DNA of 64,000 nt from Planotetraspora kaengkrachanensis (GCF_016862895.1 NZ_BONV01000044.1:43334-107333), one strand, 5' to 3'. Counted from the stretch's first letter, positions 29,626-38,542 are shown. Program-made: numbers and translations. The notes: generated by a model from the sequence alone, not told the origin.

Positions 29626-31932
29626 ATGGGAGCGCCGATGAAGGCCACCAACGTCACGGGCGATCCGGGGTCCGCCCGGCGATCCAAGCGCACTCAGATT
29701 CTGGAGGACAGGCCCGTCAACCTCGACGGCTTCGTGGAGGAGTGGCCCGAGGTCGGCATGGTCGCCATGGACAGCCCCTTCGACCCGTCGCCGAGCGTGC
29801 GCGTGGAGAACGGGACGATCGTGGAGATGGACGGCAGGGACAGGACGGACTTCGACTTCCTGGACCAGTTCATCGCCGATCACGCGATCGACGCCGGCGT
29901 GGCCGAGCAGGCGATGGCCCTGGACGCGGCCGAGATCGCGTACCTGCTGGTCGACCCGCGGGTGTCGCGGGCCGACGTTCTGGCGGTCTCGCGCGGCCTC
30001 ACCCCCGCCAAGCTGCTCGAGGTCGTCAAGACGATGAACGTCGTCGAGATGATGATGGCCCTGCAGAAGATGCGGGCCCGGCGCACCCCGGCCAACCAGG
30101 CGCACTCCACGAGCGCCAGGGACAACCCGGTCCAGGTGGCGGCGGACGCGGCGGAGGCCGCGCTGCGCGGATTCCGCGAGCTGGAGACCACACTCGGCGT
30201 CGTGCGCTACGCACCGCTCGTCGCCATCGCGCTGCAGGTCGGCGCACAGACCGGGCGTCCGGGCGTGCTCACCCAGTGCGCGCTCGAGGAGGCCACCGAG
30301 CTCGAGCTCGGCATGCGCGGCATCACGGCCTACGCCGAGACGATCTCCGTGTACGGCACCGAACAGGTGTTCTGCGACGGCGACGACACCCCGTGGTCGA
30401 AGGCGTTCCTCGCGTCCGCGTACGCCTCCCGCGGGATCAAGATGAGGTTCACCTCGGGCACCGGCTCCGAAGTGCAGATGGGCAACGCCGAAGGAAGATC
30501 CATGCTCTACCTGGAGGTCCGCTGCATCCTGGTCGCCAAGGGGGCCGGGGTCCAGGGCCTGCAGAACGGCTCGATCAGCTGCATCGGAGTGCCCGGCGCG
30601 GTTCCCGCGGGCATCCGCGCCGTACTCGCGGAGAACCTCGTCGCCGCCACCGTCGACCTGGAGTGCGCCTCCGGCAACGACCAGTCCTTCTCGCACTCCG
30701 ACATGCGCCGCACCGCACGGCTGCTCCCGCAACTGCTGCCCGGCACCGATTTCATCTGCTCGGGCTACTCCGGCGTGCCCAACTACGACAACATGTTCGC
30801 CGGGTCGAACCTGGACCCCGAGGACTTCGACGACTGGAACACCATCCAGCGGGATCTGCAGGTCGACGGCGCGCTCCGGCACGTCCCCGAGGCCGAGGTC
30901 CTGTCCGCACGCAACCGGGCCGCGCGTGCGCTGCAGGGCGTGTTCGCCCACCTCGGGCTGGCGCCGATCACCGACAGGGAGATCGAGGCGGTCACGTACG
31001 CGCACGGCAGCAGGGAACTGCCGCTGCGTGACGTGCTTGAGGACCTGAAGGCGGCGCAGTCGGTCATGGACCGGGGGCTAACCGGGCTCGACATCGTCAA
31101 AGGCCTGGACGCCGGTGGTTTTCCCGACGTCGCCGAGGCGCTGCTCGGCGTGCTGAGACAGCGGGTCTCCGGCGACCTCCTCCACACCTCGGCGATCCTG
31201 ACGCCGGAGCTGACGACGCTCTCGGCCGTCAACGATCCCAACGACTACGCGGGGCCGGGCACCGGCCACCGTCCGAGCGGGGCGCGCTGGGAGGAGATGA
31301 AACGGCTGCGGCACGTCGTCAGCGCCCGCGACCCCGAGCAGGCAGGCGCCCCCTCGCCGGGCACCGGGCGCACGCTGAGCCTGAAGGAAAAGGGGCCCGC
31401 CCGTCCGGGACGCCGCTCCGGCGAGGTGGTCATCGGCGTCTCCCCGGCCTTCGGCGGCTTCTTCTCCAGGACCATCGTCGACGTCCCGCACGCCGACGTG
31501 CTGCGCGAACTGCTGGCGGGAGTCGAGGAGCAGGGGGTGCACGCCCGCGTCATCCGGGTCCTCGGCAGCTCGGACCTGGCGGTCATCGCGCACACCGCCG
31601 CCAGGCTCTCCGGATCGGGCGTCGGCGTCGGCGTCATGTCGCGCGGCACCACCATGATCCATCAGAGGGACCTGCTCCGCCTGTCCAACCTGGAGCTGTT
31701 CCCGCAGGCGCCCCTGATGGACCTGGAGACCTTCCGCAGGATCGGCCGCAACGCCGCCCGCTACGCGAAGGGGGAGTCGCCGGAACCGGTGCCGTCGCGC
31801 AACGACCACATGGCCCGGCCGCGCTGGCAGGCCAAGGCCGCGCTGCTGCACATCAAGGAGACCGAGTTCGTCCGGCCCGGCGCGGGGCCGGTGGAGCTCG
31901 AGGTGCTGATCCGCATGCGCCACACCGGCTGA
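29626..31932 (+). CDS. pduCD: Diol dehydratase large and medium subunits fused
   Basis: A 768-residue fusion. Residues about 20-560 match the B12-dependent large subunit closely (RPVNLDGFVEEWPEVGMVAM, MNVVEMMMALQKMRARRTP, TQCALEEATELELGMRG, MRFTSGTGSEVQMG, SNDQ-type NDQSFSHSDMRRTARLL, VNDPNDYAGPGTG). After a linker rich in charged and Pro residues, residues about 605-768 match the medium subunit (VVIGVSPAFGGFF, GVMSRGTTMIHQRDLL, NLELFPQAPLMDLETFRRIG, HIKETEFV). ATG 29626 is used; ATG 29638 is also possible. The fusion fixes subunit stoichiometry in the holoenzyme. Confidence 0.93.
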   Translation: MGAPMKATNVTGDPGSARRSKRTQILEDRPVNLDGFVEEWPEVGMVAMDSPFDPSPSVRVENGTIVEMDGRDRTDFDFLDQFIADHAIDAGVAEQAMALDAAEIAYLLVDPRVSRADVLAVSRGLTPAKLLEVVKTMNVVEMMMALQKMRARRTPANQAHSTSARDNPVQVAADAAEAALRGFRELETTLGVVRYAPLVAIALQVGAQTGRPGVLTQCALEEATELELGMRGITAYAETISVYGTEQVFCDGDDTPWSKAFLASAYASRGIKMRFTSGTGSEVQMGNAEGRSMLYLEVRCILVAKGAGVQGLQNGSISCIGVPGAVPAGIRAVLAENLVAATVDLECASGNDQSFSHSDMRRTARLLPQLLPGTDFICSGYSGVPNYDNMFAGSNLDPEDFDDWNTIQRDLQVDGALRHVPEAEVLSARNRAARALQGVFAHLGLAPITDREIEAVTYAHGSRELPLRDVLEDLKAAQSVMDRGLTGLDIVKGLDAGGFPDVAEALLGVLRQRVSGDLLHTSAILTPELTTLSAVNDPNDYAGPGTGHRPSGARWEEMKRLRHVVSARDPEQAGAPSPGTGRTLSLKEKGPARPGRRSGEVVIGVSPAFGGFFSRTIVDVPHADVLRELLAGVEEQGVHARVIRVLGSSDLAVIAHTAARLSGSGVGVGVMSRGTTMIHQRDLLRLSNLELFPQAPLMDLETFRRIGRNAARYAKGESPEPVPSRNDHMARPRWQAKAALLHIKETEFVRPGAGPVELEVLIRMRHTG

Positions 31933-31947
31933 GGCGGGGCCGCGGTC

Positions 31948-33807
31948 ATGTCCCTGGTGGTGGGGGTCGACATCGGCAACTCGACCACGGAGGCCTGCGC
32001 CGCGGACGTCGGCGCCGACGGTGAGGTCACGTACCTCTCCGCGGCTCTCGGGCGCACCACCGGGGTCAAGGGCACCGTGGCGAACGTTCCGGGCGTTGTC
32101 GAGGTCGTGGTCCGGGCGCTGAAGGCGGCCGGGCGCGATCCGGCCGGTGTGCGGGCGGTGCTGGTCAACGAGGCCACCCCGGTGATCAGCGGGCTCGCCA
32201 TGGAGACGATCACGGAGACGGTCATCACGGAGTCGACGATGATCGGGCACAACCCCGACACCCCGGGCGGCGTGGGGCTGGGGGTCGGCACGACCGTGGC
32301 CTTCGCCGACCTGCCGGACCGCGCTCCGGGCGACGCGGTCATCTGCGTGGCCGGCGCCGACGCGGACTTCGAGGACGTCGCCGCGGGGATCAACGCGGCC
32401 GTCACGCGGGGGGTACGGGTCACCGGCGCGGTCGTGCAGGCCGACGACGCCACCCTGATCGCCAACCGGCTCCGTGAGCCGGTCCCGGTGGTCGACGAGG
32501 TCACGCTGGTGCACCGGGTGCCGCTGGGCATGCCGGCCGCGGTCGAGGTCGCGGAGCAGGGCCGGACCATCCGGACCCTGTCCAACTCCTATGGCATCGC
32601 CACGGTGTTCGGGCTCGACCCCGAGCAGACGCGCATGATCGCCCCGGTGGCGCGGGCCCTGGTGGGCAACCGTTCGGCCGTCGTCGTCCGCACGCCGTCC
32701 GGGGACGTCACCGGGCGCAGGATCCCCGCGGGCATCCTCACCCTGATCGGCGAGCGGACGAAGCGGTCGGTGGAGGTGGACGCGGGCGCCAAGGAGATCA
32801 TGGAGACGTGGCGCCGGGTGCGGCCGCTGGCCGACGCGGACGGCGAGCCGGGCACGCACGTGGGAGGGATGCTCGCCCGCGTCCGCGACACCATGGCGGA
32901 CCTGACGGCGATGCCCCGCGACGCCGTGCGTATCCAGGACGTGCTCGCCGTGGACACCTTCGTCCCGCAACGGGTCACCGGTGGCCTGGCGGGGGAGTTC
33001 GCGCTGGAGAACGCCGTCGCGCTGGCCGCGATGGTGCGCACCAGCAGGGGGCCGATGGAGCTGCTCGCCGACCGGCTGCGGGAGGCGCTCGGCACGGACG
33101 TCCTCATCGGCGGCGTCGAGGCCGACATGGCGCTGCTTGGGGCGCTCACCACCCCCGGTACGGCGAAGCCGATGGCGATCCTCGACCTCGGCGGCGGATC
33201 CACCGACGCGGCCGTTACGGACGAGGGCGCCGACGAGGGCGCACAGGTGCGTTCGGTCCACCTCGCCGGAGCCGGCGACCTGGTCACCAGCCTGATCGAC
33301 TCCGAACTCGGCCTGGACGACACCGACCTCGCCGAGGAGATCAAGAAGTTCCCGCTGGCGAAGGCGGAGAGCTTCTTCCACATCCGCATGGAGGACGGCA
33401 CGGTCCGCTTCTTCGACGAGGCCCTGCCCGCCGAAGCGTTCGCGAGAGTGGTCGTCCTGACCGACGCCGGGATGCGGCCGATCCGGACCGGGCACGGCGT
33501 GGAGCGGATCCGCCAGGTGCGCAGATCGGCCAAGCAGCGGGTGTTCGTGACGAACGCGCTCCGCGCGCTGGAACAGGTGGCTCCGGGCGGCGACATCAGG
33601 CGGATCGGGTTCGTGGTCGTCCTCGGCGGCGCCGCGCTGGACTTCGAGATCCCCGACATGATCGCGGAGGCCGTGTCCGAGTTCGGGATCGTCAGCGGGA
33701 CAGGCAACGTGCGCGGCAGCGAGGGCCCGCGCAACGCCGTGGCCACCGGCCTGGTCGCCGGCCATGCCTCGGCACACGCGGCGAGTACGGCGGTGAGGTG
33801 CGGCTAG
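31948..33807 (+). CDS. ddrA: Diol dehydratase reactivase, large subunit
   Basis: A 619-residue actin-fold ATPase that releases damaged cobalamin from inactivated diol dehydratase. GVDIGNSTTEACAADV is the N-terminal phosphate loop, and ILDLGGGSTDAAVTDEGA is the second. The segments HRVPLGMPAAVEVAEQGRTIRT and DIRRIGFVVVLGGAALDFEIP match the family over its full length. It lies 15 nt after the fused dehydratase gene and 3 nt before its partner subunit. Confidence 0.93.
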   Translation: MSLVVGVDIGNSTTEACAADVGADGEVTYLSAALGRTTGVKGTVANVPGVVEVVVRALKAAGRDPAGVRAVLVNEATPVISGLAMETITETVITESTMIGHNPDTPGGVGLGVGTTVAFADLPDRAPGDAVICVAGADADFEDVAAGINAAVTRGVRVTGAVVQADDATLIANRLREPVPVVDEVTLVHRVPLGMPAAVEVAEQGRTIRTLSNSYGIATVFGLDPEQTRMIAPVARALVGNRSAVVVRTPSGDVTGRRIPAGILTLIGERTKRSVEVDAGAKEIMETWRRVRPLADADGEPGTHVGGMLARVRDTMADLTAMPRDAVRIQDVLAVDTFVPQRVTGGLAGEFALENAVALAAMVRTSRGPMELLADRLREALGTDVLIGGVEADMALLGALTTPGTAKPMAILDLGGGSTDAAVTDEGADEGAQVRSVHLAGAGDLVTSLIDSELGLDDTDLAEEIKKFPLAKAESFFHIRMEDGTVRFFDEALPAEAFARVVVLTDAGMRPIRTGHGVERIRQVRRSAKQRVFVTNALRALEQVAPGGDIRRIGFVVVLGGAALDFEIPDMIAEAVSEFGIVSGTGNVRGSEGPRNAVATGLVAGHASAHAASTAVRCG

Positions 33808-33810
33808 GCC

Positions 33811-34257
33811 ATGGCGGACGGCATGCGCTCCGACGGCGTCGAGGACGCCGGCGGAGCGGCGGGGATCCGGCCCGGGACGGCGGTGCGAACCCGGCCCGAG
33901 GTCGTGGTGCTGCGCCGTCCGGACCCGCGCAACCGGCACTGCCTGCGTGAGCTCGGTGCCGGGATGGAGGAGGAAGGTGTGCCGTTCCGGGTGGAGGACG
34001 TCGCCGCGGACGGCTCCGCGGTTGAGCTCGCCTTCGCCGCGGCCCAGGTGTCCCATCTGGACGTGGGGGTGGGCGTCGACGCGCTGGGGAACGTGTGCGT
34101 GCATCACTCGAAACTCCCGCCGGGCGCGCCCGCGCTGACCGGCACTGCGTCCGGCGCCCGGGTCATGGGGCACAACGCCGCCCGGCTGGTCGTGGGGATC
34201 CCGTTCAAGGCCGCCGGCGCTCGGTTCAGGGACGCGTCGGCACCGCTCGATGAGTGA
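33811..34257 (+). CDS. ddrB: Diol dehydratase reactivase, small subunit
   Basis: A 148-residue partner of the reactivase ATPase. After a nonconserved N-terminus of about 30 residues, the fold begins at PEVVVLRRPDPRNRHCLRELGAGMEEEGVPF. It continues with AAQVSHLDVGVGVDALGNVCVHHSKLP and ends in ARVMGHNAARLVVGIPF, as in DdrB/PduH. The gene is packed against its neighbours, with the next reading frame starting around its stop codon. Confidence 0.9.
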   Translation: MADGMRSDGVEDAGGAAGIRPGTAVRTRPEVVVLRRPDPRNRHCLRELGAGMEEEGVPFRVEDVAADGSAVELAFAAAQVSHLDVGVGVDALGNVCVHHSKLPPGAPALTGTASGARVMGHNAARLVVGIPFKAAGARFRDASAPLDE

Positions 34258-34267
34258 AGGAGGAGCC

Positions 34268-34690
34268 ATGGCGCAGGCACGGCTCGGCCTCGCCGATGCC
34301 CGGCGCGTGCTGGAGGCCGCGCTGGACAAGGCCGATGAGATCGGGCAGCCGATGAACGTCGCCGTGGTGGACGGGGGCGGGCATCTGCTCGCGTTCGCCC
34401 GTCAGGACGGCGCGATCCTGGGAAGCGTCGACATCGCCGTACGCAAGGCCCGCACCGCCGCGCTGATGGCGATGACGACCGAGCGGCTCGGGGTGTCCGC
34501 CGCCCCCGGCGGCCCGCTGTACGGCATCGAGGCGACCAACGACGGCCTGGTGATCTTCGGTGGGGGAGTCCCGCTGACGGGGCAGGACGGCGAGGTCGCC
34601 GGTGCGATCGGGGTGAGTGCGGGAACCGTGGAGCAGGACGTCGTGGTCGCGACGGCCGGCGCCGAGGCGTTCGACGCCCGCGCCGGGTGA
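34268..34690 (+). CDS. HbpS/GlcG-like haem-binding-type protein
   Basis: A 140-residue protein of the GlcG/HbpS/PduO-C family: ALDKADEIGQPMNVAVVDGGGHLLAFARQDGA, then IAVRKARTAALMA and GGVPLTGQDGEVAGAIGVSAGTVEQD. ATG 34268 is preferred because GGAGGAG precedes it, although an ATG at 34250 overlapping ddrB is open. Family members are often the last gene of diol dehydratase operons, where they may handle haem, cobalamin or redox stress. The exact role is not known. Confidence 0.85.
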   Translation: MAQARLGLADARRVLEAALDKADEIGQPMNVAVVDGGGHLLAFARQDGAILGSVDIAVRKARTAALMAMTTERLGVSAAPGGPLYGIEATNDGLVIFGGGVPLTGQDGEVAGAIGVSAGTVEQDVVVATAGAEAFDARAG

Positions 34691-34772
34691 CGGCCGCGGA
34701 GCGGGCGGGCGTGCACGGGACGCGTGCCGAGTCGCGAGTGCCGGTGCGGGCACGGGTTCGCCTGGTCGGCGG

Positions 34773-35675
34773 TCAGCGGGTGAGCCGCGCCTCCTCGGCG
34801 CGCTTGACGAGGTCCGCGATCCGCGACGCGAACTCGGGCCACAGGGCGCGGGGCAGGCTGTGCCCCATGCCGTCGATGATCAACAGTTCGGCCCCCGGGA
34901 CGGCCGCGGCGGTGGCCCGCCCGCCGCTGACATCGCACATGACGTCGTCGGCGCCGTGGATCACCAGCGTGGGCACCCGCGACGACCGCAGCCGTGCCGT
35001 ACGGTCGCCTGAGGCCAGGACCGCGAGTGACTGGCGCAGCATGCCCCCGGGGTCGTGGCCCCGGTCGTAGGAGCGACCGGCCCGATCGGCCACCGCGGCC
35101 TCGTCGAACTCGAACCCCGGGGACCCGACCGCCCGCAAGGCCCTGACCTGCCAGTCGACGAACCCCTGACGGTCGTCCGGCGGCGCCCCCAGGTCGCCGA
35201 TCGCCGAGAAATCGGCCTGCCCCACGCCGGGGTCGCCGGTGGTGGACATCATCGACGTGAGCGACCGGACCCGATGGGGATGCTCGATCGCGATCGTCTG
35301 CGCGATCATGCCGCCCATGGACGCGCCGACGAGGTGGGCGCCGTCGAACCCGAGGACGTCGAGCAGTCCGACGGTGTCGGCCGCCATGTCCGACAGTGTG
35401 TAGGACGCCGACGACACGTCGCCGGCCAGTGCCGCCCGCAGGTCGGGCGCCGGGGCCTGGGAGAAGTGCGTCGACCGGCCGGTGTCGCGGTTGTCGAAGC
35501 GGATCACCTGAAGGCCGCGGCCGGCCAGCTCGGCGCAGAGCCCCTCAGGCCAGTTGATCATCTGGGCGCCGCCGCCCATCAGCAGCAGCACGGGCGGCGC
35601 ACCGGGGTCGCCGAATCGCTCGTAGGCCACCTCGATGCCCGACGGGCCGACGTTCAGCGCCTTCTCTTCGCTCAT
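34773..35675 (-). CDS. Alpha/beta hydrolase
   Basis: A 300-residue alpha/beta-hydrolase-fold enzyme. The oxyanion strand PPVLLLMGGGAQMINWPEG, the nucleophile elbow GASMGGM and the C-terminal catalytic aspartate/histidine region (VIHGADDVM, IIDGMGHSLP) are present. It resembles RdmC-type esterases. ATG 35675 (MSEEKAL) has AGGAAAGGG at workable spacing; two ATG codons just upstream are alternatives. Its promoter region is unusually AT-rich with repeated CTGAATTC blocks. Substrate unknown. Confidence 0.87.
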   Translation of the reverse strand: MSEEKALNVGPSGIEVAYERFGDPGAPPVLLLMGGGAQMINWPEGLCAELAGRGLQVIRFDNRDTGRSTHFSQAPAPDLRAALAGDVSSASYTLSDMAADTVGLLDVLGFDGAHLVGASMGGMIAQTIAIEHPHRVRSLTSMMSTTGDPGVGQADFSAIGDLGAPPDDRQGFVDWQVRALRAVGSPGFEFDEAAVADRAGRSYDRGHDPGGMLRQSLAVLASGDRTARLRSSRVPTLVIHGADDVMCDVSGGRATAAAVPGAELLIIDGMGHSLPRALWPEFASRIADLVKRAEEARLTR

Positions 35676-35901
35676 GCCCATCATCCCTTTCCTGGTGGCA
35701 GGCATGAACGTATCTGAATTCCTCCCGACTGCAAGGGGAATTCGACTGAATTCTTTAAAATGGACAACAATAAAATTCAGCCATATAATGGAAATGGCTG
35801 AGAGGGTGTGTGCGTCTTTCGCTCCGGCCCCTTTTCATTTGGTCGCGAAGTTCCGCGGTACGTCACTGGAACGTTCGCCGGGCCGATTCCGATGATTGGT
35901 C

Positions 35902-36245
35902 ATGCGCTGGTCTCGTGTGTCCGTCACGGCCGCGATCGTGGTCGTCATCGCGGTGTTCTTCGGCTCCCTCACGCTTGCGCCGACCTGGCTGGTCGAACAT
36001 GCCTTGGGGGAGCGCGCCGGTCCGTCCGGCATGGCGGGGTGTACGCGATGGAGCGGATCGCGGAGGCGGCGCCGCACTATCGCGGGCACGTCGCGGCGCT
36101 GCTGGCCTCCTTCGTACGGCAACAGACGCCGCGGCCCCCGGAGGGATCTGCGGGGGGCGCGGCGTCCGGGCCGCGCGCCACACCGAGATCCGTGACGAGG
36201 TCGCAGGCGCGATGGCGGCCCTCGCACGTCGAACCATGGTGTTGT
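35902..36245 (+). pseudogene. Decayed gene related to pentapeptide-repeat membrane proteins
   Basis: Three fragments in three frames follow one another. The first is a membrane segment (MRWSRVSVTAAIVVVIAVFF, residues from 35902). The second is RHGGVYAMERIAEAAPHYRG with LLASFVRQQ, near 36,030-36,140. The third is EIRDEVAGAMAALARRT, near 36,187-36,240. The middle part resembles the GGIYALERIA segment of actinomycete pentapeptide-repeat proteins, and the order of fragments fits. At least two frameshifts and an internal deletion make it non-functional. It overlaps the dead integrase on the other strand. Confidence 0.5.
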
Positions 36246-36725
36246 CGGGTACCGCAATGGACCGCCTGACAGCGAGATGGGCACTCAACGCCTCGCCGGC
36301 GTCCGCAATGGATCGTGAATCTGGATGTAGGTAGCGCTGGGTTGTGGTCAGGGATCCATGGCCCGCGATCTTTCGCAGAACATGCACTGACACGCCGGCG
36401 TCGGCCATCCAGGTAAGACCGGTATGCCGTAGATCATGGCGTCGTAGCCGAGCTGTGTCACCACGTCATCCCAATGCGTGGCGTCTCGGAGAACCGCCGT
36501 GGTAATCCGCCCGCCCCGAGGACCGGTAAAAAGCCGCGAATCGGGATCCGGGCCGGTCACATCCAGACGTGCTGCGATCAGGTCACGAACCTCAGCGATC
36601 AGAGGAACTGTTCGAGCCCGCTTGCCTTTCGTGCCCTTGTCCACGACCCCGCCAGGGCTAGGTGTTGTCTGCCGGCGGACGTTCCAGGTCCATGCCTCGC
36701 GGTTGATATCGCCGACAAGCACCGA
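36240..36725 (-). pseudogene. Tyrosine recombinase (phage integrase) remnant
   Basis: The C-terminal catalytic half of an integrase is readable in two frames. The first frame gives REAWTWNVRRQTTPSPGG, DKGTKGKRARTVPLIAEVRD and SRLFTGPRGGRITTAVLRDA. After a shift near 36,445 the second gives RRHDLRHTGLTWMADAGVSV and VLRKIAGHGSLTTTQRYLHP. The HxxR box, the later GH and the Tyr nucleophile are intact, but the frame is broken and the N-terminal half is missing. This marks an old integrative element. Confidence 0.8.
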
Positions 36726-37058
36726 CCTGGAGCGGCGACGTCTGTGACTGGTGCTATAACTGTGGCTTTGTCGGGGTGACCCGGGTCCCTTAGTGCTTGT
36801 GGCACCCCGTAATAAATGGTGCCGCCCAGCAACTATGCCCAAGGTGTTCTTGCGCGCATTTAAACGCACCAAAGCGAGATGATGATATTCGGGAATAAAT
36901 CGGGCTTTGCTGACCGGTGTTATCAATGAAGCGATAAGTGGCAGGGCAATAGTTTCCGAGCTTTGTTTGCTGCTCGGAGGGTGTGGAAACCATGCCGAGC
37001 AAGATGATCTGCGACGGGCGAAAACTCGGCGTTTTCCAGTCAACTTAGGAGATATCCG
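36726..37058. other. AT-rich spacer upstream of the collagen-like gene
   Basis: This 333-nt stretch has visibly lower GC than its surroundings (for example GGAATAAATCGGG and GTTATCAATGAAGCGATAAG) and no supported gene. It includes a hairpin with GGCACC/GGTGCC arms (36801-36823) that could be a terminator, and presumably the promoter of the collagen-like gene. An attachment site for the dead integrase might lie here, but none can be recognised. Confidence 0.5.
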
Positions 37059-38096
37059 ATGTCCGGCGTGGAATTCCTTTCAAGGGGGATGAAGTTGCCC
37101 AAGCGAAGCAAGCTGCTCTTCGTCATCGGCACCGTGTTGACCACAGGTGCCATCGCCCTAAGTGGCGCAGTCGCCAATTCCGCCAGTGCCGCTACAGGAA
37201 GCTTTCCTGGCCGGCCAGTCCTTCGCCACGAGGCCGTCCTTTCCAATCCCGATACAGGACGCGCCAGGAACAAGAACCACAACTTCAACAGACACCACCA
37301 GCGTCAGCACGAGCGCCAACACGAGCACCAGAGGCAGCATCTGCTGCGCGACTTCTCCCAGACCGTGACCCCGCTCCAGAAGAGCAACGACGCGGAAGCA
37401 TTCCAGGGGCCCCCGGGCAAGCGGGGTCCCCAGGGTCCCCAGGGTCCCCAGGGTCCCCAGGGTCCCCAGGGCGATAAGGGCGATGTTGCCCCCGGCCTGT
37501 GCATCGATTCGGCCATTCAGGCGGAGAACAGGAAGTTCGTCGGCTTCGTGCCGCAGCCCGGACAACTGTGGATTTGGGACGAGAGGCAGGACGAATGGTT
37601 CCTAATGGAGCAGACAAATCCGGAGGGTGACAGCGAAGAGATTCTCGGAGATACGGTCTGCGTCACGCTGGCTGTCAGGGGCAATACGCTCCACGTCACG
37701 GTAGTGACTATGGACCGGGAGGTGTTCGAGTCCGACTGCGACATCAACCCAGCGCAGGACTTCAATCCGAACGAGGATTGCGGCGAATTCGACAACCTGG
37801 ACTTCCCGGGCGTCACCGCCAGCGTCGCGGCCGGAGTGCCATCGGCAACGCTGGCCACCCGCCCTCAAATCGCTTCACTGCCCAGCACTCCGGTAGGTAG
37901 CGTCCCGGGTCTCCAGACATCTCGCATCGTGGCCGGAGCGCCATCGGCAACGCTGGCCGCTCGCCCTCAAATCGCTTCACTGCCCAGCACTCCGGTAGGT
38001 AGCGTCCCGGGTCTCCAGACACCTCGCATCGTGTCACAGTCCAGCGTTCCGCGTAGTTCGCTGCCGTTGTTGGGCGGACTCCTGAGCCTGGGCTAG
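37059..38096 (+). CDS. Secreted collagen-like protein
   Basis: A 345-residue protein beginning at ATG 37059 behind a strong AGGAG site. A signal peptide is clear: basic n-region MKLPKRSK, hydrophobic core LLFVIGTVLTTGAIALSGAV and a cut near ANSASA. After a His/Gln/Arg-rich stretch (about residues 75-95), nine Gly-X-Y triplets follow at residues about 117-143, including five consecutive GPQ. A globular part has four cysteines, and the C-terminus has two 34-residue repeats with LPSTPVGSVPGLQT. It is unlike its neighbours in composition and sits beside a dead integrase. Possibly a surface or adhesive protein. Confidence 0.8.
   Translation: MSGVEFLSRGMKLPKRSKLLFVIGTVLTTGAIALSGAVANSASAATGSFPGRPVLRHEAVLSNPDTGRARNKNHNFNRHHQRQHERQHEHQRQHLLRDFSQTVTPLQKSNDAEAFQGPPGKRGPQGPQGPQGPQGPQGDKGDVAPGLCIDSAIQAENRKFVGFVPQPGQLWIWDERQDEWFLMEQTNPEGDSEEILGDTVCVTLAVRGNTLHVTVVTMDREVFESDCDINPAQDFNPNEDCGEFDNLDFPGVTASVAAGVPSATLATRPQIASLPSTPVGSVPGLQTSRIVAGAPSATLAARPQIASLPSTPVGSVPGLQTPRIVSQSSVPRSSLPLLGGLLSLG
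37425..37469 (+). repeat. Five 9-bp tandem repeats encoding Gly-Pro-Gln
   Basis: GGTCCCCAG is repeated five times without variation, encoding the collagen-like GPQ triplets. Identical codons in every copy suggest recent expansion by slippage, so copy number may vary between strains without breaking the frame. Confidence 0.92.
37833..38036 (+). repeat. Two 102-bp tandem repeats in the collagen-like gene
   Basis: The segment from 37833 is repeated from 37935 with a 102-bp period (34 codons) and only a few substitutions. It encodes AGxPSATLAxRPQIASLP followed by STPVGSVPGLQTxRIV. The period keeps the frame. Confidence 0.9.
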
Positions 38097-38173
38097 TAAA
38101 GGGGTGATGATGCCAAGGCGCCTGGTCACGATCACTGGTCGTAGGAACCAAGGATCGCTGGATCGGCTGCCGC

Positions 38174-38227
38174 TCATGCTGTAGATGCCAGGTAAGCGGC
38201 AGTCAGCACGATGACGCCACTGGGCAT
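38174..38227 (-). CDS. Possible 17-residue small protein
   Basis: ATG 38227 is preceded by AAGGAGG at 4-nt spacing, one of the best ribosome binding sites in the window, and opens MPSGVIVLTAAYLASTA. The peptide is hydrophobic. No family is recognisable and it could be chance. Confidence 0.28.
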   Translation of the reverse strand: MPSGVIVLTAAYLASTA

Positions 38228-38264
38228 ACGACCTCCTTGACATTCGCCGTCACAGAGAGACGCG

Positions 38265-38297
38265 CTCCGGCCCGTTCGGGTTCGCCGCGGGCCGGAG
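38265..38297. terminator. Strong GC hairpin after the island
   Basis: Perfect 10-bp arms CTCCGGCCCG (38265-38274) and CGGGCCGGAG (38288-38297) enclose a 13-nt loop. No U-tract is present on either strand. It could end transcription from the collagen-like gene side. Confidence 0.45.
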
Positions 38298-38407
38298 TCA
38301 GCGAGAAGTCAGCGAACTTCACGACACGCGACCGTCCGAGGGACTATCAGTAGAGATCGCACCCGTACTGCACGGCACACGACACGGAGCACGCCAGCGC
38401 ACCCGAC

Positions 38408-38542
38408 ATGACCCGCAAGCATGGACGCTGGGGGTTCACCGCCGAGGCGAAGGCCTGGGCCAGCAGACCCCGCCGACGCGATGAGAAAGAGGATCTGCAG
38501 GCCGCAATCGCGGAGCTGGCTGGCGAAGAGCCGACTGAGTGA
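38408..38542 (+). CDS. Small hypothetical protein, 44 residues
   Basis: An open frame from ATG 38408 encodes MTRKHGRWGFTAEAKAWASR followed by an acidic, helix-prone tail ending AELAGEEPTE. There is no clear ribosome binding site and no family is recognised. The rest of 38,097-38,700 has only this, the small minus-strand frame and one hairpin, so it may be debris at the island edge. Confidence 0.25.
   Translation: MTRKHGRWGFTAEAKAWASRPRRRDEKEDLQAAIAELAGEEPTE

Noticed and set aside
31078..34329. 1083-codon open frame on the minus strand across the diol dehydratase operon
   Set aside because: It is an antisense shadow of strongly conserved genes caused by high GC; its composition (runs of Arg, Gly, His, Asp) is not protein-like and it matches no family.
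35700..37058. tRNA gene or attachment site next to the integrase remnant
   Set aside because: No T-loop (GTTCRANYC) with pairing arms was seen, and no direct repeat flanking the island could be identified by eye.
37833..38036. Sortase sorting signals in the LPSTP repeats
   Set aside because: The motif lacks the Thr-Gly cleavage pair of LPXTG or LAXTG, and no basic tail follows the final hydrophobic residues.
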